Of a DNA stretch of 64,000 bases, positions 43,975-53,393 are shown one piece after another; within the stretch, counting starts at the first letter, position 1, and every line of letters starts with the position of its first letter. A program made the position numbers and the translations under genes. The notes beneath the pieces were generated by a model. That model was not told the origin of the DNA. It did not search any database and saw nothing but the letters and a program-made list of their open reading frames with translations. Source of the DNA: Leisingera sp. ANG1 (GTDB taxonomy: Bacteria > Pseudomonadota > Alphaproteobacteria > Rhodobacterales > Rhodobacteraceae); NCBI RefSeq assembly GCF_000203975.2, contig NZ_AFCF02000001.1, positions 565,783-629,782 on the forward strand, given 5' to 3'.

Positions 43975-45222
43975 ATGTCCCGCTCCAATACATTTTCGTC
44001 TTACGGCTCTGTCGCCAAGGGCTTTCACTGGCTTACGGCCCTCCTGATCTTCTCTGCCTTTCCGCTGGGCTATGTCGCCAATGAACTGGCGCATGAGATC
44101 CAGAGCCCCGGGTTTGACGGCAGCCAGGCGGTGATCGAGCGGGCAACGCTCCTGTTCTCCCTGCACAAGACCATCGGCGTGGCGGTGTTCTTCACTGCGC
44201 TGCTTCGCATCCTGTGGGCGCTGAGCCAGCCGAAACCCGGCCTGCTGCACCCGGAGCGCAAGGCAGAGGCGCTGGCGGCGGAGGTGGTGCACTGGCTGCT
44301 TTACGGCTCGCTGGTGGCGGTGCCGCTCACGGGCTGGATCCATCATGCGGCGACCACCGGCTTTGCGCCGATCTGGTGGCCGTTCGGGCAGGAGCTGCCG
44401 TTTGTGCCGAAGTCCGACGCGGTTGCGGGAGTCTTTGGCGGCTTGCACTGGCTGCTGGTCTGGACGCTGGCGGCGGCGCTGGGGCTGCATATTGCCGGCG
44501 CGCTGAAGCACCATGTGATCGACCGCGACGCCACCCTGCGGCGGATGCTGCCGGGCAGCGGCACCCTGCCCAGGCCGCCTGCGCAGGCGCACAGCCTGGC
44601 ACCGATGCTGGCTGCAGTGGTGGTCTGGGGCGGTGTGCTGGGCGGCGGTGCGGCGCTGGGCATTCTGGGCGGCCATGACCACGATCATGGCACAGAAGGC
44701 ACCGTTGCCCCGGTGGTTGCCGCAGCGCCCGAGGGCGCGGGCGGCTGGGCGGTGCAGTCCGGCACGCTGGGCATCGCCGTCACTCAGATGGGCAGCGTCA
44801 TCAATGGCAGTTTTGGTGAGTGGACCGCGGTGATCAATTTCGAGGAGCCGGCCGCCCCTGGCCCGGCGGGCGATGTGGAGGTGACCATTGCAATCCCCTC
44901 GCTGGAGCTGGGCTCCGTCGCAAGCCAGGCGATGGGCGCGGATTACTTCGACAGCGCCAATTTTCCGGCGGCTCAGTTCAAGGCGGAGATTGAGAAGCTG
45001 GCAGAGGGCTATCAGGCAGTGGGTACCCTGACCATCAAGGGCGAAACCGTGCCGGCCACCCTGCCCTTTGATCTGGTGCTTGAGGGGGATACGGCCAAGA
45101 TGAGTGGCGGGCTGACGCTGAACCGGCTGGATTTCGGGGTTGGCAAGAGCCTGCCCGATGAAAGCTCGCTGGCGTTTGCCGTGGATGTCGCAGTGGAACT
45201 GGAAGCCAAGCGCGCCGAATAA
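43975..45222 (+). CDS. Cytochrome b561 fused to a YceI domain
   Basis: Protein of 415 residues. Residues to about 190 make a four-helix cytochrome b561 with haem-ligand histidines (FHWLTALLIF, LFSLHKTIG, GWIHHAATTG region, LHWLLVW and LHIAGALKHH). A linker with a fifth membrane segment (PMLAAVVVWGGVLGGGAALG) and a His-rich GGHDHDHG lead to a C-terminal YceI lipocalin-like domain from about 250. The second ATG (43,975) has AGGA 9 nt upstream; ATG 43,966 is too close to it. Probable membrane electron carrier or quinone/isoprenoid-binding protein. A separate yceI gene follows nearby. Confidence 0.88.
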   Translation: MSRSNTFSSYGSVAKGFHWLTALLIFSAFPLGYVANELAHEIQSPGFDGSQAVIERATLLFSLHKTIGVAVFFTALLRILWALSQPKPGLLHPERKAEALAAEVVHWLLYGSLVAVPLTGWIHHAATTGFAPIWWPFGQELPFVPKSDAVAGVFGGLHWLLVWTLAAALGLHIAGALKHHVIDRDATLRRMLPGSGTLPRPPAQAHSLAPMLAAVVVWGGVLGGGAALGILGGHDHDHGTEGTVAPVVAAAPEGAGGWAVQSGTLGIAVTQMGSVINGSFGEWTAVINFEEPAAPGPAGDVEVTIAIPSLELGSVASQAMGADYFDSANFPAAQFKAEIEKLAEGYQAVGTLTIKGETVPATLPFDLVLEGDTAKMSGGLTLNRLDFGVGKSLPDESSLAFAVDVAVELEAKRAE

Positions 45223-45366
45223 CCGGCAGCACAGGGCCGCTCTCCCGCGCCTGGCGGGTGCGCCGGCAATGCCGGCACCCCCCCGGCAGCCTTGGGCCTG
45301 GCGCCGCGCTGACGCGCGGCGCTTTGCTTATTCACAGGCTTCCGGGACCTGATCTGCCCGCTGATT

Positions 45367-45696
45367 TCAATGCCGGTGGTAGTAATAGCCGCCGTGGCGT
45401 GAGCGGTGCCGGTGGCCGCCGTGGCGGCGGAAGTGGTGCCGGTTGCGGGTGGCGTGGTGCCGGCGGGCGCCGTGGTAGCCGTGGTATTGCCGGGGCTGGT
45501 GATAATAGACGCGGCCGCGGTGGCGGTCCCGGTCGTTGTCCAGGCTCTTGACGATAATGCCAAGCGCAATCAGCCCGGCGATGGCGCGGGCGGCGTCATT
45601 GCCGGAATCATGGGCTGCGGCGGGAGCTGTAAAGGCCAGGTTGGCAGCAAGGGCCAAAGCCGCGCAGGCTGAAGTGAGAAAGCCGAAGCGGAACAT
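45367..45696 (-). CDS. Exported His/Arg-rich small protein
   Basis: Protein of 109 residues: signal peptide (MFRFGFLTSACAALALAANL...AAA), a hydrophobic stretch ARAIAGLIALGIIVKSL, then a tail of His, Arg, Tyr and Gly (YYHQPRQYHGYHGARRHH and similar). Such tails may bind metal or nucleic acid. No function known to me. Confidence 0.65.
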   Translation of the reverse strand: MFRFGFLTSACAALALAANLAFTAPAAAHDSGNDAARAIAGLIALGIIVKSLDNDRDRHRGRVYYHQPRQYHGYHGARRHHATRNRHHFRRHGGHRHRSRHGGYYYHRH

Positions 45697-45812
45697 GGTG
45701 CCTCCTTTCCGAAGTGGCCGGAGAGGCCGCCCACAGTCTGCGCCTGATGCGGCGCAAAGGCCAGTGAACTTGGGTCACGGTTTGGGGAGGTCTTCGCAGC
45801 GCGGCGCAAAGG

Positions 45813-45841
45813 AAAACCGCCGGCCCCAAGGGAGCCGGCGG
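45813..45841 (-). terminator. yceI terminator
   Basis: CCGCCGGC pairs with GCCGGCGG; four T follow on the minus strand. Confidence 0.8.
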
Positions 45842-45869
45842 CTGTAATTTCAAAGATGCGGCGGCTGGA

Positions 45870-46448
45870 TCAGCCGTCGGCCTTCATCGCCTCGACGGAG
45901 ATCTTGATGTTGACCTCATCGCTGACGAAGGGGGCGAACTGGCCCAGGTTGTAGTCGGAGCGCAGGATCTGGGCAGTGGCGTCAAAGCCGGCCCAGGGCT
46001 TCTTGGCCATCGGGTGTTCGCCGGCCTGGTTCAGCTTGGCGTCCAGCACCACGGATTTGGTCACGCCGTTGAGGTTCAGGTCGCCCGTGATCTTGGCGGT
46101 GTTTTCGCCGGTCACTTCGATGCCGGTGGAGGTGAAGCTGATGGTTTCATCCTCGGTGGCGTCAAAGAAGTCCTTGGTCATGAAATGGTCAAAGCGCGCC
46201 TGCCAGCCGGTGAACATGCTGCTGAGCGGCATCGAAACCGACACGCTGGAAGCGGCCGGGTCTTCCTGATCGAACATGATCTCGCCTTCGAAGCCGGAGA
46301 ACAGGCCGTAGGTGGTCGAATAACCGAGGTGGTTGTAATCGAACAGGATCTGGCTGTGGCCGGCGTCCAGCACGTATTTCTCCGGTGCGGCGGCAGCGCC
46401 GGTTGCAGCGGCAGCGGCCAAGGCGGCGGCAAACAGGGTCTTTTTCAT
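45870..46448 (-). CDS. YceI family periplasmic protein
   Basis: Protein of 192 residues with a signal peptide (MKKTLFAAALAAAAATGAAAA) and a full YceI domain: YVLDAGHSQILFDYNHLGYS, KFDATEDE-like strands, TGDLNLNGVTKSVVLDA. The family binds polyisoprenoids or quinones in the periplasm. Related to the YceI half of the b561 fusion on the opposite strand. Confidence 0.9.
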   Translation of the reverse strand: MKKTLFAAALAAAAATGAAAAPEKYVLDAGHSQILFDYNHLGYSTTYGLFSGFEGEIMFDQEDPAASSVSVSMPLSSMFTGWQARFDHFMTKDFFDATEDETISFTSTGIEVTGENTAKITGDLNLNGVTKSVVLDAKLNQAGEHPMAKKPWAGFDATAQILRSDYNLGQFAPFVSDEVNIKISVEAMKADG

Positions 46449-46604
46449 GTCAAAGGCTCCGAATTGAAGAATTTCTATGGCAACACATGTGGTTGTTTCC
46501 TCCCCGAAAGGAAGACCGCAAAAACCAACATTATCTGTGAGCGCGCGAACACAAAACCCGGCTGCAGGCAGCCGGGCGGCATCTCGCGCAAATGTGAAAG
46601 CGGA

Positions 46605-47138
46605 TCAGGTCAGGATGCGCACCGCACCGCTGAGCTGGTCGCGCAGCTGGCTGCGCACCGCGGCGGAGGCCAGCGGCAGTTCGATCATCAGGCTGCCGTC
46701 GCCCTCGAACAGCTGGACGGAGCTGGCGGTGAGCCGTGCGCCGCCCAGGGTGTCATAGCTGCGCCGCAGGACGGTGCGCGGACGGCCCTGGGCGTCGCGC
46801 TTGAGCACCCGCAGTTCGCGGCGCACCGGATCAAAGCAGGCCTCCGGCCGGCCTTCAGGCTCATGCGCGGTCATCAGGACCAGCCCGGCCAGCAGGAATG
46901 CAACGGAGAGGCCGAAGCGGATCAGGTTCATTTCCGCATCCGCGCCAGCCCCCTGCACCAGCCACAGGCCGGTTGAGCTGAGGATCATCGCGGCGCCCAG
47001 AAGCTTCAGCGCAACCACCCGCACTTTCCAGTTCGCTTCGAACCTCAAGCGCAGCGGCGATGCACTGGCAATTGCGCCAAGCGCCCGTGCGCTGGACATT
47101 GCGGAAATCTGCGGCGGGGTGTGGTCTGTCACTGCCAT
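46605..47138 (-). CDS. Membrane protein of unknown function
   Basis: Protein of 177 residues. Cytoplasmic N-terminus to about 40, two membrane helices (VVALKLLGAAMILSSTGLWLV and IRFGLSVAFLLAGLVLMTA read in part), then about 75 residues with beta strands (RREVRVLKRDA-like, LRRSYDTLGG, SLMIELPLASA). No family recognised. Divergent from rpsF. Confidence 0.65.
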   Translation of the reverse strand: MAVTDHTPPQISAMSSARALGAIASASPLRLRFEANWKVRVVALKLLGAAMILSSTGLWLVQGAGADAEMNLIRFGLSVAFLLAGLVLMTAHEPEGRPEACFDPVRRELRVLKRDAQGRPRTVLRRSYDTLGGARLTASSVQLFEGDGSLMIELPLASAAVRSQLRDQLSGAVRILT

Positions 47139-47331
47139 TTGACTGCCCTTCTGCTGCGGTCCTGTTTCTGCTGCCCTGCTGCGGGTCCCGCGTCTGGGTT
47201 TCCGGCGCCGCGGCTTCTCTCCGCGTTAAGGCTTCGTTAACGAGTGAAGACTGGCATTGGGGCAGCAATGGGGCGGGCTTGCGGTTTTGCCGCGGCGGGC
47301 CATTGCAGCCAGCGCAAAACGCCCTTTGGAC

Positions 47332-47359
47332 TTGCTCTTTTGGCGCCAGCCTGTATAGG
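47332..47359 (+). promoter_or_regulatory. Putative rpsF operon promoter
   Basis: TTGCTC-N16-TATAGG, about 110 bp before rpsF. The 330-bp spacer 47,139-47,468 shows no gene. Confidence 0.5.
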
Positions 47360-47468
47360 AGGCCCTGCTTCCGCGACATCTTCGATCCGCGCAGCCTCTC
47401 GTGACCGGGCAGCGGAAGTGTGACATGCCCCGTCTATGAAATGCGCCTAGACACAAACAGGAGTTCGC

Positions 47469-47822
47469 ATGCCACTCTATGAGCATGTCATGATTGCGCG
47501 TCAGGACCTGTCCAACTCGCAAGCTGAAGGCCTCATCGAACATTTCGGTGCTGTTCTGTCCGACAACGGCGGCAAGCTGGTCGAGCAGGAGTACTGGGGC
47601 GTCAAGACCATGGCCTACAAGATCAACAAGAACCGCAAGGGCCACTATGCCTTCCTGAAGACCGACGCACCGTCGGCCGCCGTTCAGGAAATGGAGCGCC
47701 TGATGCGTCTGCATGATGACGTGATGCGCGTCCTGACCATCAAGGTCGACGAGCACGCCGAGGGCCCTTCGGTCCAGATGCAGAAGCGCGACGAACGCGG
47801 CGATCGCCGTGAGCGCCGCTGA
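47469..47822 (+). CDS. rpsF: 30S ribosomal protein S6
   Basis: Protein of 117 residues, MPLYEHVMIARQDLSNSQAE and WGVKTMAYKINKNRKGHYAF typical of bS6. First gene of rpsF-rpsR-rplI. Confidence 0.98.
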   Translation: MPLYEHVMIARQDLSNSQAEGLIEHFGAVLSDNGGKLVEQEYWGVKTMAYKINKNRKGHYAFLKTDAPSAAVQEMERLMRLHDDVMRVLTIKVDEHAEGPSVQMQKRDERGDRRERR

Positions 47823-47850
47823 TCAACGCTTGAGAAAAGGACGCTAAATC

Positions 47851-48078
47851 ATGGCAGCCAAACCGTTTTTCCGCCGCCGCAAGGTTTGCCCGTTCTCGGG
47901 TGAAAATGCGCCGAAGATCGACTACAAAGACACCCGTCTGCTGCAGCGCTACATCTCTGAGCGCGGCAAGATCGTGCCTTCGCGCATCACCGCCGTTTCG
48001 GCAAAGAAGCAGCGTGAGCTGGCCCGTGCTATCAAGCGCGCCCGCTTCCTCGCCCTGCTGCCCTACGCCGTGAAGTAA
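47851..48078 (+). CDS. rpsR: 30S ribosomal protein S18
   Basis: Protein of 75 residues with [39 protein letters not shown] in parts and the final [10 protein letters not shown]. Binds S6 on the platform of the small subunit. Confidence 0.98.
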   Translation: MAAKPFFRRRKVCPFSGENAPKIDYKDTRLLQRYISERGKIVPSRITAVSAKKQRELARAIKRARFLALLPYAVK

Positions 48079-48090
48079 GGAGATAAGCAG

Positions 48091-48699
48091 ATGCAAGTTA
48101 TCCTTCTTGAGCGCGTTGCAAAGCTGGGCCAGATGGGCGACGTCGTTGACGTGAAGCCCGGGTTCGCCCGCAACTTCCTGCTGCCGCAGGGCAAGGCAAA
48201 GACCGCTTCCGAAGCCAACATCGCTTCTTTCGAAGCCCAGAAAGCGCAGCTGGAAGCGCGCAACCTGGAGACCAAGAAAGAAGCCGAGGCTCTGGCAGAG
48301 AAGCTGGACGGCCAGCAGTTCATCGTGATTCGCTCCGCTTCGGACGCGGGCGCGCTGTACGGCTCCGTCACCCCGCGCGACGCGGCTGATGCTGCAACCG
48401 AAGCCGGTTTCTCGGTCGACAAGAAACAGGTCGCCCTGATCGCTCCGATCAAGGACCTCGGCCTGCACTCGGTCTCCGTGAAACTGCACCCGGAAGTCGA
48501 AGCAACCATCGAACTGAACGTCGCACGTTCGGCAGAAGAAGCCGAACTGCAGGCATCGGGCAAATCGATCCAGGAGCTGGCCGCCGAAGAGGAAGCCGCT
48601 GCAGAGTTCGAGATTTCCGAGCTGTTCGACGACATCGGCTCTGCTGCGTCCGACGACGACGAAGCACCGGCCGAAGCCGCTGGCGAAGAAACCAACTGA
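48091..48699 (+). CDS. rplI: 50S ribosomal protein L9
   Basis: Protein of 202 residues, longer than the bacterial norm of about 150 because of an acidic C-terminal tail ([18 protein letters not shown] onward), as in other Rhodobacteraceae. N-terminal [19 protein letters not shown] and [13 protein letters not shown] are diagnostic. Confidence 0.97.
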   Translation: MQVILLERVAKLGQMGDVVDVKPGFARNFLLPQGKAKTASEANIASFEAQKAQLEARNLETKKEAEALAEKLDGQQFIVIRSASDAGALYGSVTPRDAADAATEAGFSVDKKQVALIAPIKDLGLHSVSVKLHPEVEATIELNVARSAEEAELQASGKSIQELAAEEEAAAEFEISELFDDIGSAASDDDEAPAEAAGEETN

Positions 48700-48725
48700 T
48701 CCCATCCGGGACAGTGAGACACGGG

Positions 48726-48753
48726 AAAGGCCGCCCTTGGGGCGGCCTTTTTC
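48726..48753 (+). terminator. rpsF operon terminator
   Basis: AAAGGCCGCC pairs perfectly with GGCGGCCTTT, then TTCTTT. Confidence 0.9.
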
Positions 48754-48878
48754 TTTGGCTCAGCGGAGTTTGCAAAGACACGCCAAATTGCACGGAAATC
48801 CCCTGCCCCCGAATAACCATCTGTTTGCCGGATTCATCCAGAATAGTCGGCACGTGGAGTGAAAAAGGGGGATGCGCC

Positions 48879-49070
48879 ATGCAGGACGCATTGGAAAGTG
48901 AGGAGCTGGCGCTGCGGCGGCGGCTGTTGTTCCGGCTGCTGCGCGGCCAGCGGTTCGACCGGCCGGATTTTAAGACAGAAGCGATTTCAGAACTGGTGCC
49001 CAAAGGGCTTATCGGCCCTGGGGACAGCCTGTTCAAGGCGCCGTCAGACGCGATGCAGAAACCTGTCTGA
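48879..49070 (+). CDS. Small hypothetical protein
   Basis: ORF of 63 codons, MQDALESEELALRRRLLFRL then LRGQRFDRPDFKTEAISELV; charged and helical, no signal peptide. GGGGG ribosome site 7 nt before the ATG. A terminator follows at 49,160. No family recognised, but composition and spacing look real. Confidence 0.5.
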   Translation: MQDALESEELALRRRLLFRLLRGQRFDRPDFKTEAISELVPKGLIGPGDSLFKAPSDAMQKPV

Positions 49071-49159
49071 AGGCGTCCCAAGCGGCCTTTGGCTGAGGTA
49101 TGCAAACCGGTCTGCGCAGGGCGGTCAGGGGCTGCACTGAGGAGCTGCCAAGGGTTGTA

Positions 49160-49197
49160 GGGACCGCGAAATTTTGGGAAACAGCCGCGGTCCCTTT
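49160..49197 (+). terminator. Terminator after the small hypothetical gene
   Basis: GGGACCGCG pairs with CGCGGTCCC, then TTTCTG. Nothing else is seen in 49,071-49,490 apart from this. Confidence 0.7.
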
Positions 49198-49490
49198 CTG
49201 CCCGAAGTGGTCAGCTGCCCCACAGGCGTGAGGGGCAAACTGCCCTGAGGGTTGTTTCTGCCTCAATGCGCAACCCCAATATGTAGTGGGCGGCCATATT
49301 TAACAAATGTCTAATGATTAAAGTTTGACCGACTTCCCGGACACCGGAACGCACGCCGGATTTCAGGCGGTTTCCCCCCGCGGCAATGGCGGTTCCCCGC
49401 CACTGGAAGCCCCTGCTGGCATGGGCAGGATTGCAGCCCGCGCCGGGGCGGGTAATCTGCCCATCGTGAGAAACCGCTTTCGGAGGCCGC

Positions 49491-49976
49491 ATGAAGCGCC
49501 CGACCCCTTTGATCTTGTTTATTGCTGCCGCGGTGCTGTCCGCCTGCGCCAGCACCGCCTCCCCGCCGGAGGTGTCCCGAGCCGCCCCGCCGCTCTACCC
49601 CAATGAGACCCCGGAACTGCGCCGGAAGATCAATTACTGGGCGGACCACTACGAGGTGCCGCGCAGCCTGGTGCACCGGCTGGCGGTCCGCGAAAGCACC
49701 CACAGGCCCAAGGCGGTGAACCGCCCCTATTATGGGCTGCTGCAGATCCTTCCCGCGACGGCGCGGTCGATGGGGTTCAAGGGAGAACCCAAGGAACTGC
49801 TGGATGCCGATACCAACCTGCAATTTTCGGTGAAATACCTGCGCGGCGCCTGGCTGCTGGCTGATGGCAGCCAGGACATGGCGGTGAAGCACTACTCGCG
49901 CGGGTATTACTACGAGGCCAAGCGCCGCGGCATGCTGGTGGAAACCGGCCTGCGTCCGGCGCCTTCTGACGGCTGA
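49491..49976 (+). CDS. Lytic transglycosylase lipoprotein, SLT domain
   Basis: Protein of 161 residues. Lipoprotein signal with lipobox LSAC (Cys19). SLT-type domain: catalytic Glu68 in LAVRESTHRPKAVN, YYGLLQILPATARSMGF in parts, YLRGAWLLADGS and HYSRGYYYEAKR. Cleaves peptidoglycan glycan strands at the outer membrane. Start ATG 49,491. Confidence 0.9.
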   Translation: MKRPTPLILFIAAAVLSACASTASPPEVSRAAPPLYPNETPELRRKINYWADHYEVPRSLVHRLAVRESTHRPKAVNRPYYGLLQILPATARSMGFKGEPKELLDADTNLQFSVKYLRGAWLLADGSQDMAVKHYSRGYYYEAKRRGMLVETGLRPAPSDG

Positions 49977-49981
49977 AGCCT

Positions 49982-50095
49982 GCCCGTCAGCAGCGCTCCG
50001 CAGGGGCGCTGCCTGGCCCAACGGGCCGCGGCGCTGTCCGCAGGACGGCGCCAAGGACGGGCGGGAGCATTTGTTTTCCTGACCAGCACCGCCTG
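49982..50095. repeat. GC-rich palindromic repeat, possibly related to the GTA-region element
   Basis: Contains GCCTGGCCCAACGGGCC, GCGCTGTCCGC and GGACGGGCGGGAGC in an order like GCCTGGCC..GGCC, GCGCCCGTCCGC and GACGGGCGC of the elements at 22,166 and 30,741. Similarity is by architecture more than exact bases. Confidence 0.4.
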
Positions 50096-50191
50096 ACCGC
50101 AAGGCCAAACGCTTCGGCCCGCAGCGAAGCGTCCTTTCCCGCAGTGCCGCCTGCCTGGGGTATCCAGTCCCAATCATCACTGGAGTCCCTT

Positions 50192-50635
50192 ATGAAAATG
50201 CCCGAGTTGAAGACCGGCAGATTTATCCCCGAAGACGGTTTGCGGATCACCGTCCAAGTTCCCGAAACCCACGTGCAGAGGATCGTTGATGCGGTTCTTG
50301 CCGTCTCCGCCCTGAAATACGGCGACTATGACCGCGTGACCTTTCAGACATCGGCGGGCACACAGAGCTTCCGTTCGCTGGGGAGCGGGCGGAACGCGGC
50401 GACGGAGGCTGCCGTTGAGGTGCCTTGCGTGGAACTGTCCTTCTTTCTAGGCCGGGAGGACGCCGGGGCGGCGCAGGTTCTGGAAAGCGTCTATGCGTCC
50501 CACCCTTACGAGGAGCCGGTGATCTATGTGACCCCCTGCCTGCGGACCCTCCATATCCGCGGCATGGATGAAGACAATCCCAACAGGTTCTGGAACAGCG
50601 CCCCCGAGGACTGGGTGCCGGACGCGCACCGATAG
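50192..50635 (+). CDS. NIF3/YqfO-type domain protein
   Basis: Protein of 147 residues. The segment VYASHPYEEPVIYV matches the CutA-like YqfO insert domain of the NIF3 family, and VPETHVQRIVDAVLAV with YGDYDRVTFQT fits its start. The metal-binding NIF3 core is absent, so it is a stand-alone insert domain. ATG 50,192 has GGAG 7 nt upstream. Function unknown. Confidence 0.7.
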   Translation: MKMPELKTGRFIPEDGLRITVQVPETHVQRIVDAVLAVSALKYGDYDRVTFQTSAGTQSFRSLGSGRNAATEAAVEVPCVELSFFLGREDAGAAQVLESVYASHPYEEPVIYVTPCLRTLHIRGMDEDNPNRFWNSAPEDWVPDAHR

Positions 50636-50695
50636 AAACCGGATCACCGGACGCCCGGCGCCGTCTTATCCTATCCAACCTTATCCTATCCAACG

Positions 50696-50721
50696 AAAAA
50701 GGCCGCCCGATGGGCGGCCTT
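50696..50721 (-). terminator. tig terminator
   Basis: AAGGCCGCCC/GGGCGGCCTT with TTTTT on the minus strand. Confidence 0.88.
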
Positions 50722-50746
50722 TCCGTAAGTCGATGCGGAAGGAGGA

Positions 50747-52078
50747 TTATTCCTCTTCCAGCTCCTCAACGGCCTTTTGCAGGTCGTCTTTGGAGATCTC
50801 TTTCTCGGTGACCTTGGCCTGGCCGACGATGTGGTCGACAACCTTGTCCTCGAAGATCGGCGCGCGCAGCTGCTGCTGCATCTGGGCGTTCTGCTGGATG
50901 AATTCGAAGAACTGGCGTTCCTGGCCGGGGTACTGGCGGGCTTGCGCCATAATTGCCTGGGTCATCTCGGCGTCGGTCACTTCGACCTCGGCTTTCTGGC
51001 CCAGCTCGGCCAGCAGCAGGCCCAGACGGACGCGGCGCTCAGCCAGTTTGGTGTGCTCTTCGGTGGTTTCGATTTCACCGTGGTCGTGGCCTTGCACTTC
51101 CGGGTTGTCCTCGTGCCACAGCTGGTGCGCGATCTGCTTGGCTTCGGCGTCGACCAGCGACGGCGGCAGGTCGAAGGAGACCAGGGTGTCCAGCTTGTCC
51201 AGCAGGCCGCGCTTCAGCACCGCGCGGGCGGCACCGGCGTATTCTGCTTCCAGGCGCTCGGTGATCTGGGCTTTCAGCGCGTCCAGGTCGTCGGCGCCGA
51301 ATTTCTTGGCCAGCTCGTCGTCGATCTCAGCCGCCTTCGGGGCTTTGACTTCCTTGACGCTGCAGGAGAACACGGCCTCTTTGCCGGCCAGGTGCTCTGC
51401 GCCGTATTCCTCGGGGAAGGACACGGTCACGTCTTTTTCTTCACCGGCTTTGGTGCCGACCAGCTGCTCTTCGAAGCCGGGGATGAAGGAGTTGGAGCCT
51501 AGGGTCAGAGGGTAGTCGTCGCCTGCGCCGCCTTCAAAGGCTTCGCCGTCGATCTTGCCGACGAAGTCGATTACGACCTGGTCGCCGTCTTCGGCTGCTG
51601 CGCCCTCTTCGCGGGCTTCGAATTCCTTGGCGGTTTCGGCCAGGTTGGCCAGCGCCTCGGTGACGGCTTCGTCTTCAGCCTTCACAACCAGCTTTTCCAG
51701 CTCGACGCCGGAGAAGTCGACTTCGGGGATTTCCGGCAGTGCCTCGTAGGACATCTCGACGTTGACGTCGTCGCCTTCTTTCCAGTCTTCGTTGGTCATC
51801 TTAACGTCGGGCTGCAGCGCCGGACGGTCGCCGCTGTCCTCGAAATGCTTGTTCATGGCGCCGTCGACGGCTTCCTGCATCGCTTCGCCCATCAGGCGCT
51901 GGCCGAACTGCTTTTTCAGCAGCGCCATCGGCACCTTGCCCTTGCGGAAACCCTTCATTTCGATTTCCGGCTGGGCTTCGACCAGCTTTTCGTTGACCTT
52001 CTCGTCCAGCTCGGCGGCGGTGACGGTGATGGCGTAGCCGCGTTTCAGACCTTCGTTCAGCGTCTCGGTGACCTGCAT
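50747..52078 (-). CDS. tig: Trigger factor
   Basis: Ribosome-bound chaperone of 443 residues. N-terminal ribosome-binding signature [17 protein letters not shown] at about 45-60, central FKBP-type PPIase domain at about 160-245 ([20 protein letters not shown] in parts), helical C-terminal domain. ATG 52,078 has GGGGAATAGG upstream; the frame is open to 52,165. Confidence 0.97.
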   Translation of the reverse strand: MQVTETLNEGLKRGYAITVTAAELDEKVNEKLVEAQPEIEMKGFRKGKVPMALLKKQFGQRLMGEAMQEAVDGAMNKHFEDSGDRPALQPDVKMTNEDWKEGDDVNVEMSYEALPEIPEVDFSGVELEKLVVKAEDEAVTEALANLAETAKEFEAREEGAAAEDGDQVVIDFVGKIDGEAFEGGAGDDYPLTLGSNSFIPGFEEQLVGTKAGEEKDVTVSFPEEYGAEHLAGKEAVFSCSVKEVKAPKAAEIDDELAKKFGADDLDALKAQITERLEAEYAGAARAVLKRGLLDKLDTLVSFDLPPSLVDAEAKQIAHQLWHEDNPEVQGHDHGEIETTEEHTKLAERRVRLGLLLAELGQKAEVEVTDAEMTQAIMAQARQYPGQERQFFEFIQQNAQMQQQLRAPIFEDKVVDHIVGQAKVTEKEISKDDLQKAVEELEEE

Positions 52079-52218
52079 CCTATTCCCCATAGAGATTCGG
52101 GGCCCCTGTGCGAGGTGCCCCCAGACAATTTGCGGTCTTCTATTTCCCCCGGCGCGGCGGCGCAAGGGGGATTGCCCCTTTCCTGCGCAATCGCGCGGAT
52201 TTCCAGCCGCCCAAAACG

Positions 52219-52248
52219 AAAAACACGCCCCTAGAGGGGCGTGTTTGT
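52219..52248. terminator. Terminator between tig and the porin
   Basis: AAACACGCCCCT pairs perfectly with AGGGGCGTGTTT; placed just after the porin stop on the minus strand. Confidence 0.8.
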
Positions 52249-52274
52249 GTTCCTAAAACCGAGAGAGTTGCGGT

Positions 52275-53393
52275 TCAGAACTTCCAGCGGGCACCAGCCA
52301 GGATGACGTTTGCGTCCTGGTAGGTGGTGGCGCTGTTGTCGGCATAGGAGTAGTCGCGGTAGGCCAGGTAGGTCTCGACGTTGTAGGCGTCGATTTTCTG
52401 GACTGCAGCAACGCCCCAGGATTCAGCGCTGTCGCCGGAGCTGACCATGTCGGAGCCGTCATAATAGTCGACCGAGAAGGAGGTGGAGCCGGCCGCAATC
52501 AGATCTGCCGAATAACCCAGCTTGGCGTAAGCATAGGTTCCTGCAATGTCGCGCTCGCCTGCGGCGATGTTCAGCGACAGGCCGGTGGCCTTGTGCAGCA
52601 CCGCAAAGGAGCCGGAGATGTCGCGGTAGTCCTGCTCGCCGGTTTCCTCGGTCCAGGAGGCGCCGATGCCGGTGTCGATGGCAAAGGCCGCAGCGTCGTC
52701 ATTGGCCCAGCGGACTGCCACGTCATAGCTTTCGCGGTCGTTGGCGTCCTTCAGGATGTCGGTGCCCCAGGAGGTCGACAGGGTGAAACCCGCCAGCTCC
52801 GACGAATCGTAGCGGACACGGCCCAGGCGGCTGCCGTCCAGGTCGGTGAAGGCATCGCCGATGTCCACGCCGCTGAGCGCGCCGGCGCCGGTGCGGAAGG
52901 CATAGCCGCCCGCGGAGTCGGCAACCGAGTTGGAGGCGCCAAGACCGGTGCCGGAGAAGTCAGCGCCAGTGATGCCGTCAGTTGCCATCGAGCCCTGACC
53001 CGCCGAGAAGCGGCCATAGCGCGCGGTGTCGAACTGGAAGTCGACGTGGCGGATGTTGGTGCGGTCCCAGCTCAGGTTGTCGCCGGTCGAGGTTTGGCTG
53101 ACCCCGTCAGAGGAGCGGAAACCGAAGGCAGTTTCAAAATTGAACCGCAGGGTGTTCTCGCCGTACGCCTGCTCCAGCCAGAAACCGATGCGGGAGTTGG
53201 AGGCGGCGTTGTCGGTCAGGCGGTTGAAGTCCTGTTCGCCATCATCAAACGACTGATAGGCGGGGTTGAACTGGCCGTACCAGCGGAAGCTGCCGCCGGT
53301 GTCGTTGGTGTAAGTGGGGCCTGCAAATGCCGGGGCCGCAACTGCGGCTGCGAGGGTGGCTGCGCCGGCGCGGGCTGCAAACTTGGTTTTCAT
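52275..53393 (-). CDS. Outer-membrane porin (copy 1)
   Basis: Protein of 372 residues with a signal peptide (to about 24), then alternating beta strands ending in a final Phe (ARWKF), the OmpA/porin assembly signal. GGSFRWYGQFNPAYQSFDD, GRFSAGQGSMATDGIT and LGRVRYDS mark the alphaproteobacterial general porin family. ATG 53,393 has AGGAG upstream. Paralogue of the next gene and of the same length. Confidence 0.9.
   Translation of the reverse strand: MKTKFAARAGAATLAAAVAAPAFAGPTYTNDTGGSFRWYGQFNPAYQSFDDGEQDFNRLTDNAASNSRIGFWLEQAYGENTLRFNFETAFGFRSSDGVSQTSTGDNLSWDRTNIRHVDFQFDTARYGRFSAGQGSMATDGITGADFSGTGLGASNSVADSAGGYAFRTGAGALSGVDIGDAFTDLDGSRLGRVRYDSSELAGFTLSTSWGTDILKDANDRESYDVAVRWANDDAAAFAIDTGIGASWTEETGEQDYRDISGSFAVLHKATGLSLNIAAGERDIAGTYAYAKLGYSADLIAAGSTSFSVDYYDGSDMVSSGDSAESWGVAAVQKIDAYNVETYLAYRDYSYADNSATTYQDANVILAGARWKF

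Noticed and set aside
50665-50694. Two tandem copies of CTTATCCTATCCAAC
   Set aside because: Only two units in a short spacer; likely slippage, no function visible.
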